Shown piece by piece: positions 25,380-35,206 of a stretch of DNA of 64,000 bases. The stretch is from contig DATEBA010000023.1 of assembly GCA_035288045.1 (NCBI GenBank), positions 6,691 to 70,690 of the forward strand, given 5' to 3'. Made by a program: the position numbers and the translations under genes. Origin of the DNA: DATEBA01 sp035288045 (GTDB lineage: Bacteria > Actinomycetota > UBA4738 > HRBIN12). Below the pieces are notes generated by a model. That model searched no databases. It was not told the origin of the DNA and saw only the letters and a program-made list of their open reading frames with translations. The first letter of the stretch is position 1. Each line of letters starts with the position of its first letter.

Positions 25380-26108
25380 CTACGAGCGAAACAACACCAC
25401 GAGCCCGAGGAGGTTGAAGGCCACGTGTGCCGCGAGCGGCGCCAAGAGGTTCCTCCGGCGCTCGTATAGGAGGGCGAGCCCGGCGCCCATGACCGCGGTC
25501 GCTGCGACCACGACCAGATTGTCGAGCCCACCCTGAGGGGCGTAGTGCACGAGCGCGAACGCCGCCGTCGAGCCTGCCGCGCCGAGGCCGAAACCGTGCC
25601 GATCCCGGATCGCGCGGAAAAGGATTCCCCGGAAGAACAGCTCCTCGGCGATGGGAGCGACAGCGAGCGCGAAGACGACACCGACTGCGATCGAACCCGC
25701 CGACCGGTCGAAGAGGGGCTGTCTCGGTGCCTGCACGTCCTCCTTCGCCACGAAGGTCAGCAGCTTGCCGAGCGGCCATGCCACGCCGAGCGCAACGACG
25801 CCGTAGAGGATGAATCCGAAGACAGCCCCCTCGTGAACCTCATGCCAGGCCCGCTCCGGTCGCCCGACGGCGTCTCGCCACAGGGGATGCCGCACCCCGA
25901 GCCAGGCAACCAGCGCGATCGTCCAGAGCGACTCGACGATCGCGGGCCCGGCCTCCCGAGCAGCTGCGGACGCGTCGAGACCGGACACTTCGGCTCGGGC
26001 AAGCGCTCCCGCCGCATAGCCGGTCAGGAACACGACCAGTGCTTCCCACGGCCGCCACGTGGCGGTCGCGACCCAAGGTTCGTCGGACCTGGGTGGGAGG
26101 ACCTTCAT
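25380..26108 (-). CDS. CPBP family intramembrane metalloprotease
   Basis: About 242 residues with several membrane helices and the three CPBP (Abi/Rce1-like) motifs: EELFFRG (glutamate pair and arginine), FALVHY (histidine) and HVAFN near the C-terminus. Such proteases cleave inside membranes and include prenyl-protein and bacteriocin-immunity enzymes. The open frame continues to 26333, but the ATG at 26108 (MKVLPPRSDEPW) comes right before the first helix; an ATG at 26120 is an alternative. It faces away from the lipoprotein gene at 26233. Confidence 0.8.
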   Translation of the reverse strand: MKVLPPRSDEPWVATATWRPWEALVVFLTGYAAGALARAEVSGLDASAAAREAGPAIVESLWTIALVAWLGVRHPLWRDAVGRPERAWHEVHEGAVFGFILYGVVALGVAWPLGKLLTFVAKEDVQAPRQPLFDRSAGSIAVGVVFALAVAPIAEELFFRGILFRAIRDRHGFGLGAAGSTAAFALVHYAPQGGLDNLVVVAATAVMGAGLALLYERRRNLLAPLAAHVAFNLLGLVVLFRS

Positions 26109-26232
26109 TCCGGCGACCATCGATCCGCGGTCACGGCAAGCGGCCCGAGATGCATGTACCCGACGGTGGGGATCCACCGCGGCGGGTGACGCTTGGAGGG
26201 GCACACTGACCGGACCATCACGTCTCATCATC

Positions 26233-26673
26233 ATGACCCTCGTCGCCGCCCTCTCGTGCACCGCGGGCGAGCCTCCTCGGGAGCCCAGGACGGCATCTCC
26301 AAGGGGCGATGCCGGGCTCGCAGAGCCCGCCAACGGGTTCCTGCGGGTCGACGCCGTTCTCGGTTGCTGCTATACGGAGGGAGGATTCCTCTTCGTCCGC
26401 CTCGCCACGGAGGACGGCGATGTCGTGCTCGAGGAATCCGTCCGTTACGTAAGCCGGAGGCGGATCGTGGCCCACTCCCTGCCCCCGGGCACCTACTCGC
26501 TCGAGACCTACGACCGTGCCTGCCTGGCAGCCTGCCCGCGCCCGTTCCGTGTGGGGGCGCTAGATCCCCCCACGAATCGCTGCGGCGCCACGATCGTCGT
26601 CCACCCTGCTGGGAGGACGACCGTCGTCGTGGACAAGACGCCCGGGTCCGGGTGTCGAATCACCGTCGCGTGA
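26233..26673 (+). CDS. Putative secreted lipoprotein, hypothetical
   Basis: About 146 residues from the ATG at 26233. The N-terminal hydrophobic run ends in LSCTAGE, a possible lipid-attachment cysteine, then a mature part with six further cysteines (GCCYTEGG, RACLAACPRP, NRCG, GSGC) that could form disulfides and a mostly beta pattern. The run RLIIM just before the ATG would complete a better signal peptide, but no standard start codon exists there until 26059, which would overlap the CPBP gene. I recognise no family. The stop overlaps the first codons of the acyltransferase remnant. Confidence 0.45.
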   Translation: MTLVAALSCTAGEPPREPRTASPRGDAGLAEPANGFLRVDAVLGCCYTEGGFLFVRLATEDGDVVLEESVRYVSRRRIVAHSLPPGTYSLETYDRACLAACPRPFRVGALDPPTNRCGATIVVHPAGRTTVVVDKTPGSGCRITVA

Positions 26674-27850
26674 GCGGCCGGATGGGGCGCGGGATCTCGA
26701 GCGCCGAATATCGGACGAGCGCCTCGCGTTCCTCGACAAGCTGAAGGTCGTCCTCATCGCGGCGATCATCGCCGCGCACGGCGTCAACAACTACACCGAG
26801 TACGGGGGCTGGGCCTACCAGGAGGTGCGTGAGGTCGGCATCTCCGACGCGGCCGACACGGTCTTCGTAGCGATTGCCGGCGTCGGCAGGTTTCCTCATG
26901 GGCCTGTTCTTCTTCATCGCGGGCCTCCTCACGCCTGGGGGCTATCGCGGAAGGGTCCCGGACGCTTCGTGCGGGACCGGCTCGTTCGCCTGGGCATCCC
27001 GCTCGCGGCGTTCACGGTCGTGCTGTGGCCTCTACTGGTCTTCGCCCTCCGCGAACCGATACAGCATCTCGGGTCTTACTGGTACCGGTTCACGCACTCG
27101 GAGCCGTTCCTCGACAACGGACCGCTGTGGTTCCTCGGAGTGCTCCTGATCTACTCGCTCGCGTACGCAGGCAGGTGGCAGTTGCGCTCGACGCGCCTCG
27201 AGCCGCTGGACGAGCGAGCGTCTCGGACGATCGGCCCGATGCGCGAGCTCCGCGGCCGGCACCTCATCGTCGTCGGAGCCGGCATCGCGGCCGCGACCTT
27301 CGTCGTGCGTCTGCAGTTCCCGCTCAACACCCCGCAGGTCGGTAACCTACACATCTGGGAATGGTCCCAATGCGCGGGGATGTTCGCCCTCGGGACCGCA
27401 AGCGCCAGGTGGGGATGGCTCCAACCCATCGACGACCGCCCGCGGCGTGGAGCCGGTGTCATCGCGCTTGCGGCGGCCCTGTCGCTCGCCGCGCTGATCG
27501 TCTCGGCCGACGCGCTCGGCCTCACCGAGGAGCCGTTCCTGGGCGGATGGGGCTGGCCCGCGCTCGCGCTCGCGGCGATCGACGGTCGCCGTCGCCGCGT
27601 CCGTATGGCTCCTTGCGTTCGCTCAACGGCGACTGGATCGACAGGGCCCGTTCGCGAAGGCGCTCGCGAGGAGCTCCTACGCTGACTTCGTGCTGCAGGG
27701 TCCGGTCCTCATCGGACTCGCGCTCCTGCTGCGGACCCTCGACCTGCCCGCTGAGATCAAGGCGGTCGTTGTTGCCTCGGTGGCGTCGTCGCCTCCTTCG
27801 CGCTCGCCCGGCCGCTGGTGACCCGAACGCGTCTCGGTCGGATCCTCTGA
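26670..27850 (+). pseudogene. Acyltransferase-3 family membrane protein, multiply frameshifted
   Basis: Pieces of one acyltransferase-3 protein (multi-helix membrane O-acetyltransferase/OpgC-like) occur in order but alternate between two frames: LDKLKVVLIAAIIAAHG (second frame), GLFFFIAGLLTPG at about 26890-26940 (first frame), the RFVRDRLVRLGIPLAAF block through a long helix-rich part to about 27580 (second frame), TVAVAASVWLLAFAQ to about 27780 (first frame), and FALARPLVTRTRLG to the stop at 27850 (second frame). At least five single-base shifts are needed. Decay is most likely, but strictly alternating shifts could also reflect base-calling errors. Confidence 0.7.
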
Positions 27851-27950
27851 GTAGCGTTGCTCGTGTCGGAGGGCGATCCGAACCCTGTGCACACGCATCC
27901 TGAGAGGGGAACTCTTGGTGCTCCGATAGCTCACGCCTTCCACGAAGAAA

Positions 27951-27974
27951 GGGAGCCCACTGAAGTGGGCTCCC
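27951..27974 (-). terminator. Intrinsic terminator after the ABM-domain gene
   Basis: A perfect 10-bp stem, GGGAGCCCAC / GTGGGCTCCC, with a TGAA loop. On the minus strand the stem is followed by TTTCTTC, giving a modest U-tract 69 nt after the stop of the ABM-domain gene. On the plus side it also closes the acyltransferase remnant, so it may act from both directions. Confidence 0.75.
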
Positions 27975-28042
27975 CTCCCTGACCGGCCGCGCTTATGCAG
28001 CGCACGGGCACGGTCGGCGAACTACCGGACGGTCTTTGTCTG

Positions 28043-28348
28043 TCAAACCTTCGCGGGTATGCCCTCGTAGAAGGCGAGGTCGCCTATCTGGTTCGACCGA
28101 AGCTCGACCCGATCGTCGATGTTCTCGCGTACCCAGCTCGCGGCCACGGGGACCGACGAATCGGCGTCCTTGCGTGTCTCCCACAGGCTGAGCGACAGGC
28201 ATGTCTTGTCACCAAGGTCGGCAAGGCCGTACCGGATGAACCCGGGCTGGTCCCGGAACGTCCGCAGCATGCCGTCCTGGGCAACGTCGGCGAGCTCCTG
28301 AAAGGAGCCCTTCTTGATCTCGTATGTTGCGACGCGCACGTGCTTCAT
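28043..28348 (-). CDS. ABM/dimeric ferredoxin-fold protein
   Basis: A 101-residue protein of the antibiotic-biosynthesis-monooxygenase type fold: VATYEIKKGSFQEL at the start, RDQPGFIRYGLADLGDKTCLSLSLWE in the middle, with the Gly-Phe-x-x-Tyr turn and Trp-x-x-x-x-Asp-Ala pattern of the family. Members range from heme-degrading to quinol monooxygenases and many have no known activity. The ATG at 28348 has AAGGAG 9 nt upstream, which decides it over the in-frame ATG at 28432. Single-gene unit with its own terminator. Confidence 0.7.
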   Translation of the reverse strand: MKHVRVATYEIKKGSFQELADVAQDGMLRTFRDQPGFIRYGLADLGDKTCLSLSLWETRKDADSSVPVAASWVRENIDDRVELRSNQIGDLAFYEGIPAKV

Positions 28349-28436
28349 GCGTGTTCTCCTTTGCTCGTCGTGCCCCTGACCAACCGGGGCCAACGTGAGC
28401 CAGATTCGAGCGGAACGCGCTCGGGGTATCAAGCCT

Positions 28437-28452
28437 TCGCTGGAACCAGCGA
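28437..28452. promoter_or_regulatory. 16-bp palindrome upstream of the ABM-domain gene
   Basis: TCGCTGGAACCAGCGA, seven of eight pairs symmetric, 89 nt before the ABM start codon. It could be a protein operator or a short hairpin in the leader; loop of two bases makes the operator reading more likely. No regulator gene is adjacent. Confidence 0.3.
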
Positions 28453-28659
28453 TGGGACTAGATCGGCGGAGGCGATTCCCCGTGAGTCCCTTCGTCTCCC
28501 CTCAGGTACGGGGTATCGCGTCTTTCTCAAGTATACGTCTTTGTCGCGTGGTCACGACGGGGTTCAGCCGCAGGGCACTTCCGGCCTGGAACACAGTCTA
28601 CTCAGCCTCGCGGGAGCAGACGGTCTCAACCTAAACCGCCCACTCGAGGTGGTGCTATG

Positions 28660-28817
28660 CGAGTACCACGGCCTTCAAGGGCCTTCGCCCGTCGGGCCGT
28701 CACAGAGCGAGCAAAGGGGATCCTCGCGGAGCGGCATCGGTCGACGAGAGGCAGGCGTTCCCGATGCTGCGCGAACCAGCACGCGAACGGAATCGCAAGT
28801 TCACCGATTGGGTCTGA
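28660..28817 (+). pseudogene. ANTAR-domain remnant with a frameshift
   Basis: The first frame reads RAVTERAKGILAERHRS, the second (shift at about 28740) reads VDERQAFPMLREPARERN and ends at a stop at 28817. Joined, they match the ANTAR RNA-binding fold, whose hallmark is RAVIERAKGILMxRH...xxAFxMLRxxA. ANTAR proteins are antitermination regulators, usually with a GAF or receiver domain in front; nothing of that part is recognisable upstream. The fragment is about 50 residues, so this is the tail of a dead regulator gene. Confidence 0.6.
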
Positions 28818-28886
28818 GCCTCACCCATCAGCCGCGCGACAGGAAGGCGCTGGTCAAAGCGGACTCGGCGGTGTACGTACGGTTCG

Positions 28887-28972
<86 letters not shown>

Positions 28973-29010
28973 GGCGCAGCACGGGATTCTACCAAGGGGG
29001 CTCGCGGACC

Positions 29011-29244
29011 CTACGGGAGCCACTGCCAGGCCAGCCAGAAGGTGCACACGGTGAAGATGACGGCGGTCGCCACGGTGATCTTGTCCAGACGCCGCTCCAG
29101 GGCGGTTCCCCCCGTAAGGGTCCCGCCGCCCCCGAACATGTCCGACAGGCCGCTCCCCTTGCCCGAGTGGAGAAGGATGAACAGCACGAGGAACAGCGCC
29201 GATACGATCTCCAGCACGATCACGATGGTGTTGACGATCCTCAC
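29011..29244 (-). CDS. secG: Preprotein translocase subunit SecG
   Basis: A 77-residue membrane protein with two helices (about 3-24 and 55-74) and the central SecG loop HSGKGSGLSDMFGGGGT. It assists the SecYEG channel during protein export. In many high-GC Gram-positives secG directly follows gap-pgk-tpiA; here apgM and a peptide transporter operon intervene, and a tRNA-Leu gene follows. It lies 15 nt after the OppF-like stop. Confidence 0.93.
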   Translation of the reverse strand: MRIVNTIVIVLEIVSALFLVLFILLHSGKGSGLSDMFGGGGTLTGGTALERRLDKITVATAVIFTVCTFWLAWQWLP

Positions 29245-29259
29245 GATGGGCTCCGGTCT

Positions 29260-30305
<1,046 letters not shown>

Positions 30306-30309
<4 letters not shown>

Positions 30310-31313
30310 CGGGCGGCCACCTCCTCGCGGAAGATCCGCTCCCTCTCGGCGAAGGTGAGGTGGCAGGCCGATGCATGGCTCCCCTCGATCGGCAGCAGCT
30401 CCGGCGGGTCTGTCCGGCAGACGTCCATCACGTGCGGACACCGCGGGCTGAAGGGGCAGCCCGGCGGTACGTAGATGAGCGAGGGTGGAAGGCCCTTGAT
30501 CGGGCGCAGACGTCCTCTGGGCGCGTCCAGGCGCGCGATCGAGCCGAGCAGGCCCCACGTGTAGGGATGGTGGCTCCGGTAGTAGATGTCGTCGCGCTCG
30601 CCTTCCTCGACGATCTTCCCCGCGTACATGACCATGATGTCGTCGCAGTGCTCCGCGACGACCCCGAGGTCGTGGGTGATTATCACCACCGCCGCGTTGA
30701 ACTCCTGCTTCAGCCGGTCGATGAGGTCGAGGATCTGAGCCTGCACGGTGACGTCGAGAGCCGTGGTCGGCTCGTCGGCGATCAGCAGGTCGGGGTTGAG
30801 CGCGAGTGACATCGCGATCATGGCCCTCTGCCGCATCCCACCGGAGAACTCGTGCGGGTACTGTCTCGCCCGCTCTTGCGGCCTGGGGATCCCCACCAGG
30901 TCGAGCAGTCCCACGGCCCGCTCCCAGGCGTCCTTCTTGTCGACGTTGCCGTGGGCGTGAAACACCTCGGCTACCTGGGCGCCCACACGGTGAACGGGGT
31001 TGAGCGCCGTAAGGGGATCCTGGAAGATCATGCAGATCTCCCGGCCGCGGAGCGAGCGCACCTCCTCCGTTGGGAGCGTCAGTAGATCCTGGCCCCGGAA
31101 CAGGACCTGACCCTCGATCCTGGCGTCCCGAGATGCGATTAGCCCTAGCACCGTGAGGAAGGTGACGCTCTTGCCGGAGCCCGACTCCCCGACCACGCCG
31201 AGGGTCTCGCCTGGGGTCACCTTGAAGGAGACCCCGTCGACGGCCTTCACCAGGCCGTCCTCGGTCGGGAAATGGACCTTCAGGTCCCGGACCTCGAGCA
31301 GCGCCTCAGACAT
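30306..31313 (-). CDS. Peptide ABC transporter ATP-binding protein (OppD/DppD type)
   Basis: A 335-residue ATPase with Walker A GESGSGKS (about 40), signature [15 protein letters not shown] and Walker [13 protein letters not shown], plus the C-terminal [17 protein letters not shown] segment of the Opp/Dpp family. It overlaps the permease gene upstream by 8 nt and the partner ATPase gene by 4 nt, so all five genes of the transporter are coupled. Confidence 0.92.
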
Positions 31314-32271
31314 TCGCCTCGAGCCGCTGGTGCGGGTCCAGCGCGTCCCTCAGGCCGTCCCCGAGGAAGTTCACGCACAGGGACGTGACGAGGATCATGA
31401 GGCCAGGGAACCACAGCAGCCACGGCGCGGCCGTGATCTGGTTCCGGGCCTCGGAGAGCATGTTGCCCCACGTGGGGGTAGGAGGCTGAACCCCGAAGCC
31501 CAGGAAAGACAGCGCGGACTCCGTGAGGATCGCGGCCGCCACAGCCAGGGTCACTCCCACGATTATGGGACCCATGGCGTTCGGGAGTATGTGGCGGAAG
31601 ATGATCCGACGGTTCGACGCGCCGAGCGACCTGGCGGCCTCAACGAACTCCTTCTCCTTGAGAGACAGGAAGAGCCCTCGAACGATGCGCGCCTCCGGCA
31701 TCCAGAAGAACAGAGTGAGGACGATGACGATGTCCCACGGCGTGGGGACCGCGCCCCGCAGGGCGATCGACGCGATCACGAGGGTGACGAGGAACGGGAT
31801 CGCCAGGAACAGGTCGGTCATCCGCATGAGGAGGTTGTCGATCCACCTCCCGTAGTAGCCAGCCAGGGCGCCGACGACCGTCCCGATCACGCCCGCGGAC
31901 ACGGCGACGGTGATGCCGACGAGGAGCGAGATCCGCCCACCGTAGAGGACCCGCGTGAACTCGTCCCGACCCAGCGTGTCCGTCCCCATCAGGTGAGGCA
32001 AGTTTGGCGACTGCGTCAGGGCGTCGAGGTTGAGCTGCGCGAACCCGAACGGTGAGATCACTCCTGCCAGGATCGTCGCGAGGGTGATCACGACCAGGAT
32101 CCCGGCACACACGATCGCCAGCTTGTGTCGCTTGAACCGGCGCCAGGCGAGCTGGCGCTGGGTCATGGTCTGGGTGGCGACCTCCGGGAGCCCCATTGGA
32201 CCCGTGGCGGCCGGGGCTTCGTCGAGGTCGCCCGCCCGCCCCGGACGTTCCTCGTCCAGGTCGTCACGCAT
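31306..32271 (-). CDS. Peptide ABC transporter permease (OppC/DppC type)
   Basis: A 321-residue inner-membrane permease with a cytoplasmic acidic N-terminus (about 40 residues), a first helix near 50-75, a large loop holding the GTDTLGRDEFTRVLYGGRISL motif typical of OppC, and five further helices including the EAA loop (EAARSLGASNRRIIFRHILPNA, split across the helix turn). It overlaps both neighbouring genes by 8 nt. Works as a heterodimer with the OppB-like subunit. Confidence 0.92.
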   Translation of the reverse strand: MRDDLDEERPGRAGDLDEAPAATGPMGLPEVATQTMTQRQLAWRRFKRHKLAIVCAGILVVITLATILAGVISPFGFAQLNLDALTQSPNLPHLMGTDTLGRDEFTRVLYGGRISLLVGITVAVSAGVIGTVVGALAGYYGRWIDNLLMRMTDLFLAIPFLVTLVIASIALRGAVPTPWDIVIVLTLFFWMPEARIVRGLFLSLKEKEFVEAARSLGASNRRIIFRHILPNAMGPIIVGVTLAVAAAILTESALSFLGFGVQPPTPTWGNMLSEARNQITAAPWLLWFPGLMILVTSLCVNFLGDGLRDALDPHQRLEANV

Positions 32272-33241
32272 AGCGGATCCTAGGGTCGAGCGCCGCGTAC
32301 ATGATGTCCGCGACGAGGTTGAACAGGATGACGAACGTCACCGTGACCATGACCCACGGCAGAACGACGGTGTAGTCGCCGAGATCGATGGCGCTGATGA
32401 ACAGCCGTCCCATCCCCGGCCAGGAGAAGATCGTCTCGGTGATGATCAGGCCGCCGGCGATGCTGCCGACGTCCAGGGCCACCTGGGTCGTGAGCGGGAT
32501 CAGAGCATTCCGCATCCCGTGCCGGACGAGGACCCGGCGTTCCCTCACGCCCTTCGCTCGGGCCGTCCGGAGGAAGTCCGACTGGAGCACCTCCAGCATG
32601 CTGGCCCGCATGTACCGGCTGTACACGGCGATGATCTGCACAGCGAGGACGATGGTGGGGAGCGTGATGTGCTGCAGCCGGTCGACGATGTCGAACCCCT
32701 CTACCCCGGGCGTGCTCATTCCGGTCGTGTAGAAGATGGGTTTCGTCAGCCCGAACCACCTCGTCAGGTACACGCCAAGGATGAGCTGCAGCATCAGGGC
32801 GAACCAGAAGGTCGGCATCGAGAGACCGAGGAAGGCCGCGCCGGTGGCCAGGTAGTCGAAGAAGGAGTACTGCCGCAGCGCCGAGTAGATCCCGACCCCC
32901 ACCCCGATCAGCAGCGAGACGCCGACCCCCGCGAGCCCGAGGAGGATCGTGTTCCCGAGCGCCTCCATCATGTCGGGGTAGACCGGTCGGTTCGTGATGA
33001 TCGAATTGCCCCAGTCGCCCTGGACGAAGTCGCCGAGCCAGCTCAGGTACTGCACCACGGGAGGTCTGTCCAGACCCAAGTCGATCCGGAGCTGGACGAG
33101 GTCTTCCGGCCGGAACCGGGGGCTCAGAGACACCGCCGCCACCGGGTCGGTGGTCGCCTTGATGACGACGAAGACCAGCACGCTCGAGATGAGGAGGACC
33201 GGGATCGAGAAGAGCGCCCTGCGAACGACGTATCGCCACAT
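32264..33241 (-). CDS. Peptide ABC transporter permease (OppB/DppB type)
   Basis: A 325-residue permease: first helix at about 10-30, then the long extracytoplasmic loop with VQYLSWLGDFVQGDWGNSI, and five helices with the EAA-like cytoplasmic loop (LRTARAKGVRERRVLVRHGMRNA). It is the first permease gene, separated from the binding-protein gene by 130 nt that contain a strong hairpin. Confidence 0.92.
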   Translation of the reverse strand: MWRYVVRRALFSIPVLLISSVLVFVVIKATTDPVAAVSLSPRFRPEDLVQLRIDLGLDRPPVVQYLSWLGDFVQGDWGNSIITNRPVYPDMMEALGNTILLGLAGVGVSLLIGVGVGIYSALRQYSFFDYLATGAAFLGLSMPTFWFALMLQLILGVYLTRWFGLTKPIFYTTGMSTPGVEGFDIVDRLQHITLPTIVLAVQIIAVYSRYMRASMLEVLQSDFLRTARAKGVRERRVLVRHGMRNALIPLTTQVALDVGSIAGGLIITETIFSWPGMGRLFISAIDLGDYTVVLPWVMVTVTFVILFNLVADIMYAALDPRIRYA

Positions 33242-33318
33242 TGTTCCTGGTCAGCCCCGATCCCCGGTTGACCGCATTATAGGAGCACGCACCCAGGTTC
33301 GCGGTCAGCCCGATAAGA

Positions 33319-33353
33319 GGATCCGGCGGGCCCCTCTTCGGCCCGCCGGATCC
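33319..33353 (-). terminator. Strong hairpin between binding-protein and permease genes
   Basis: A perfect 14-bp stem (GGATCCGGCGGGCC / GGCCCGCCGGATCC) with a 7-nt loop, beginning 18 nt after the binding-protein stop. On the minus strand it is followed by TCTTATC, a poor U-tract. Such intercistronic hairpins act as partial terminators or 3' stabilisers, letting the binding protein be made in excess of the membrane subunits. Confidence 0.75.
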
Positions 33354-33371
33354 CTCGATCCGTCTCCCCGT

Positions 33372-35096
33372 CTACGCCTCGACCGCGTACCAGTCGTACA
33401 TGTTGAAGTACGGCGAGTAGACATGGGTCGCGTAGAGGTCGAGGGGGCCCCCCACCGTGTCGGCGCGCCAGATCATCACGCTCGGCAAGAGGTACATGGG
33501 CAGGGACACGGCGTCTTCTCGAAGTATCTCCTGGACCTGCGTCGCGAGCTCGATGCGCTTTGCGGTGTCCACCTCCGCGTCGAGCTCCTTCATGAGCGCG
33601 TCGTTCTCCGGGTTGCAGTAGTGGTTCCAGTTGCCGCCCGCGTACTCGTTCTCCTCAGTCGGGAGGTAGTCACACCCGAACGCGAAGAGGATCGTCCCCG
33701 CGGGGGTGCCGGCCGAGGCGTAGTCGCAGACGTGGACCAGACCGCGCGGACAGACCCGGCCGAAGTAGACCCCGGAGCCGTAGTTCTCGATGTCGAGCTC
33801 GAACCCGGCCGGCTTGGCGGCCTCCTTGAAGATCTGCTGCGCCGCCTCACGACGCGTGTTCCCTGTGTTCGCGGAGATCGTCAGGACGAGCGGCTGCCCG
33901 TCCTTCTCGCACGGTGCGTTGGGCACGCCCGAGCAGTCCCAGCCGGCGCCCTCGAGGAGCTCGATCGCGTGCGCCGGATCGTAGGTCACGTCCTCGAAGA
34001 CGGGCTGGCACCAGGGCCCGAGGCCGGGGATGTATTGGGGACAGTTCACGAGCTCGGCGTCCGGGTTGTTCAGCTTGATGAGGGCATCGAGCACCGCCTG
34101 GCGATCTAGTGCGAACAGCAGCGCCTCCCGCACGACAGGATCGTCGAGCGGCGGCTTGTCGTTCGTGAACCACATCATGTCGTTGTACGGGGTCGTTCCA
34201 CCGACGGCGGTCACCCCCGGGTCGGCCGCGACCTGGTCGATCAAGCTCACGTCCGACGCCTGCGGGTTTATCGCCACCACCTCGCGATTGAGGAGGGCGT
34301 TGATCTCAGCCGCCTGGTCCTCGATCGGGATCATCGTGACCTGGTCGAGCAGCGGGATCCGGTCCTCGACCCAGAAACTGTCGTTGCGGACGAGGACTGC
34401 CTCCTGCTCGCTCCAGGACTCGAGGATCCAGGGCCCGCCCGAGAACGGGATCTCGTTGACCATGTCCCCGGAGAGGTCGGGCTTCTCGGGGTCCGCGTCG
34501 GGGAAGGCCGCCTTCTCCATCACGAACTCGAAAGCCCCTCCAAAGAGGGCCGGCCAGTCCGCGTAGGTCGTCTTGAAGTTGAGGACCGCCGTCAGCGGAT
34601 CGGAGCAGTCGATCGACTCGATCTGGTCGTACCCCACCTTGTAGTACGTCCCCTTGGTGTTGAGGAACGCCCGCCACGTGAAGTCCCAGTCCTCACACGT
34701 GATCGGGGACCCGTCGTCCCACACCGCGTCGGGGTTCAGGTGGTACGTGACCGTGAACGGGTCCTCGGTCACCCCTCCGTTCTCGACGCTCGGCACTTCG
34801 GTCACGAGCGGTCCCACGACGAAGTTGCCATCCAGGTCGATCTCCAGCGCTCGCGGAGTGAGGTGGTAGCTGACCGACTGCGCGGCCCACGACAGCGAGG
34901 CACACGAGGTCACCACGAGGTTGATGCACTTGGGCCACTGTTCCGCGCCCACGACGAGACTGCCGCCGACCGGACCCTCGGTCCCCGTGGGCTCGGTCGT
35001 TTCCGGCGTCGTCGTGTCCGCTTTGCACGCGGCGGCCACCAAGGCAAGTACTGCGGCCAGCGCGAGGAACCTCCCTAGGAACGTATGTCTCCTCAT
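33372..35096 (-). CDS. Peptide ABC transporter substrate-binding lipoprotein (SBP family 5)
   Basis: A 574-residue exported binding protein. The signal ends in LVAAACKAD with a lipid-attachment cysteine at about residue 24, followed by a Thr/Glu/Pro linker. The mature protein has the family 5 pattern (VWDDGSPITCEDWDFTWRAFL near 125, WFTNDKPPLDDPVVREALLFALDR near 310). It delivers peptides, nickel or sugar oligomers to the permease pair downstream; ligand unknown. AAGGAGG lies 8 nt before the ATG. Confidence 0.92.
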   Translation of the reverse strand: MRRHTFLGRFLALAAVLALVAAACKADTTTPETTEPTGTEGPVGGSLVVGAEQWPKCINLVVTSCASLSWAAQSVSYHLTPRALEIDLDGNFVVGPLVTEVPSVENGGVTEDPFTVTYHLNPDAVWDDGSPITCEDWDFTWRAFLNTKGTYYKVGYDQIESIDCSDPLTAVLNFKTTYADWPALFGGAFEFVMEKAAFPDADPEKPDLSGDMVNEIPFSGGPWILESWSEQEAVLVRNDSFWVEDRIPLLDQVTMIPIEDQAAEINALLNREVVAINPQASDVSLIDQVAADPGVTAVGGTTPYNDMMWFTNDKPPLDDPVVREALLFALDRQAVLDALIKLNNPDAELVNCPQYIPGLGPWCQPVFEDVTYDPAHAIELLEGAGWDCSGVPNAPCEKDGQPLVLTISANTGNTRREAAQQIFKEAAKPAGFELDIENYGSGVYFGRVCPRGLVHVCDYASAGTPAGTILFAFGCDYLPTEENEYAGGNWNHYCNPENDALMKELDAEVDTAKRIELATQVQEILREDAVSLPMYLLPSVMIWRADTVGGPLDLYATHVYSPYFNMYDWYAVEA

Positions 35097-35206
35097 ACCC
35101 GTCCTCCTCCTTGCAGCGACGAGCGAAGCTTATCCGGGGCCCGAGCCCCCGGGCAAACGCCCCACATGGCTTTACGCAGGAGCCGGGCGGCGCGGCTTGA
35201 CCGGCC

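Larger units (their letters stand above)
28349..28886. other. Long gap without intact genes
   Basis: This 538-nt stretch holds no intact gene. It contains the 16-bp palindrome at 28437-28452 (probable promoter side of the ABM gene), about 200 nt in which I see nothing recognisable, the ANTAR remnant at 28660-28817, and 70 nt before the tRNA-Leu 3' end. Confidence 0.6.
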
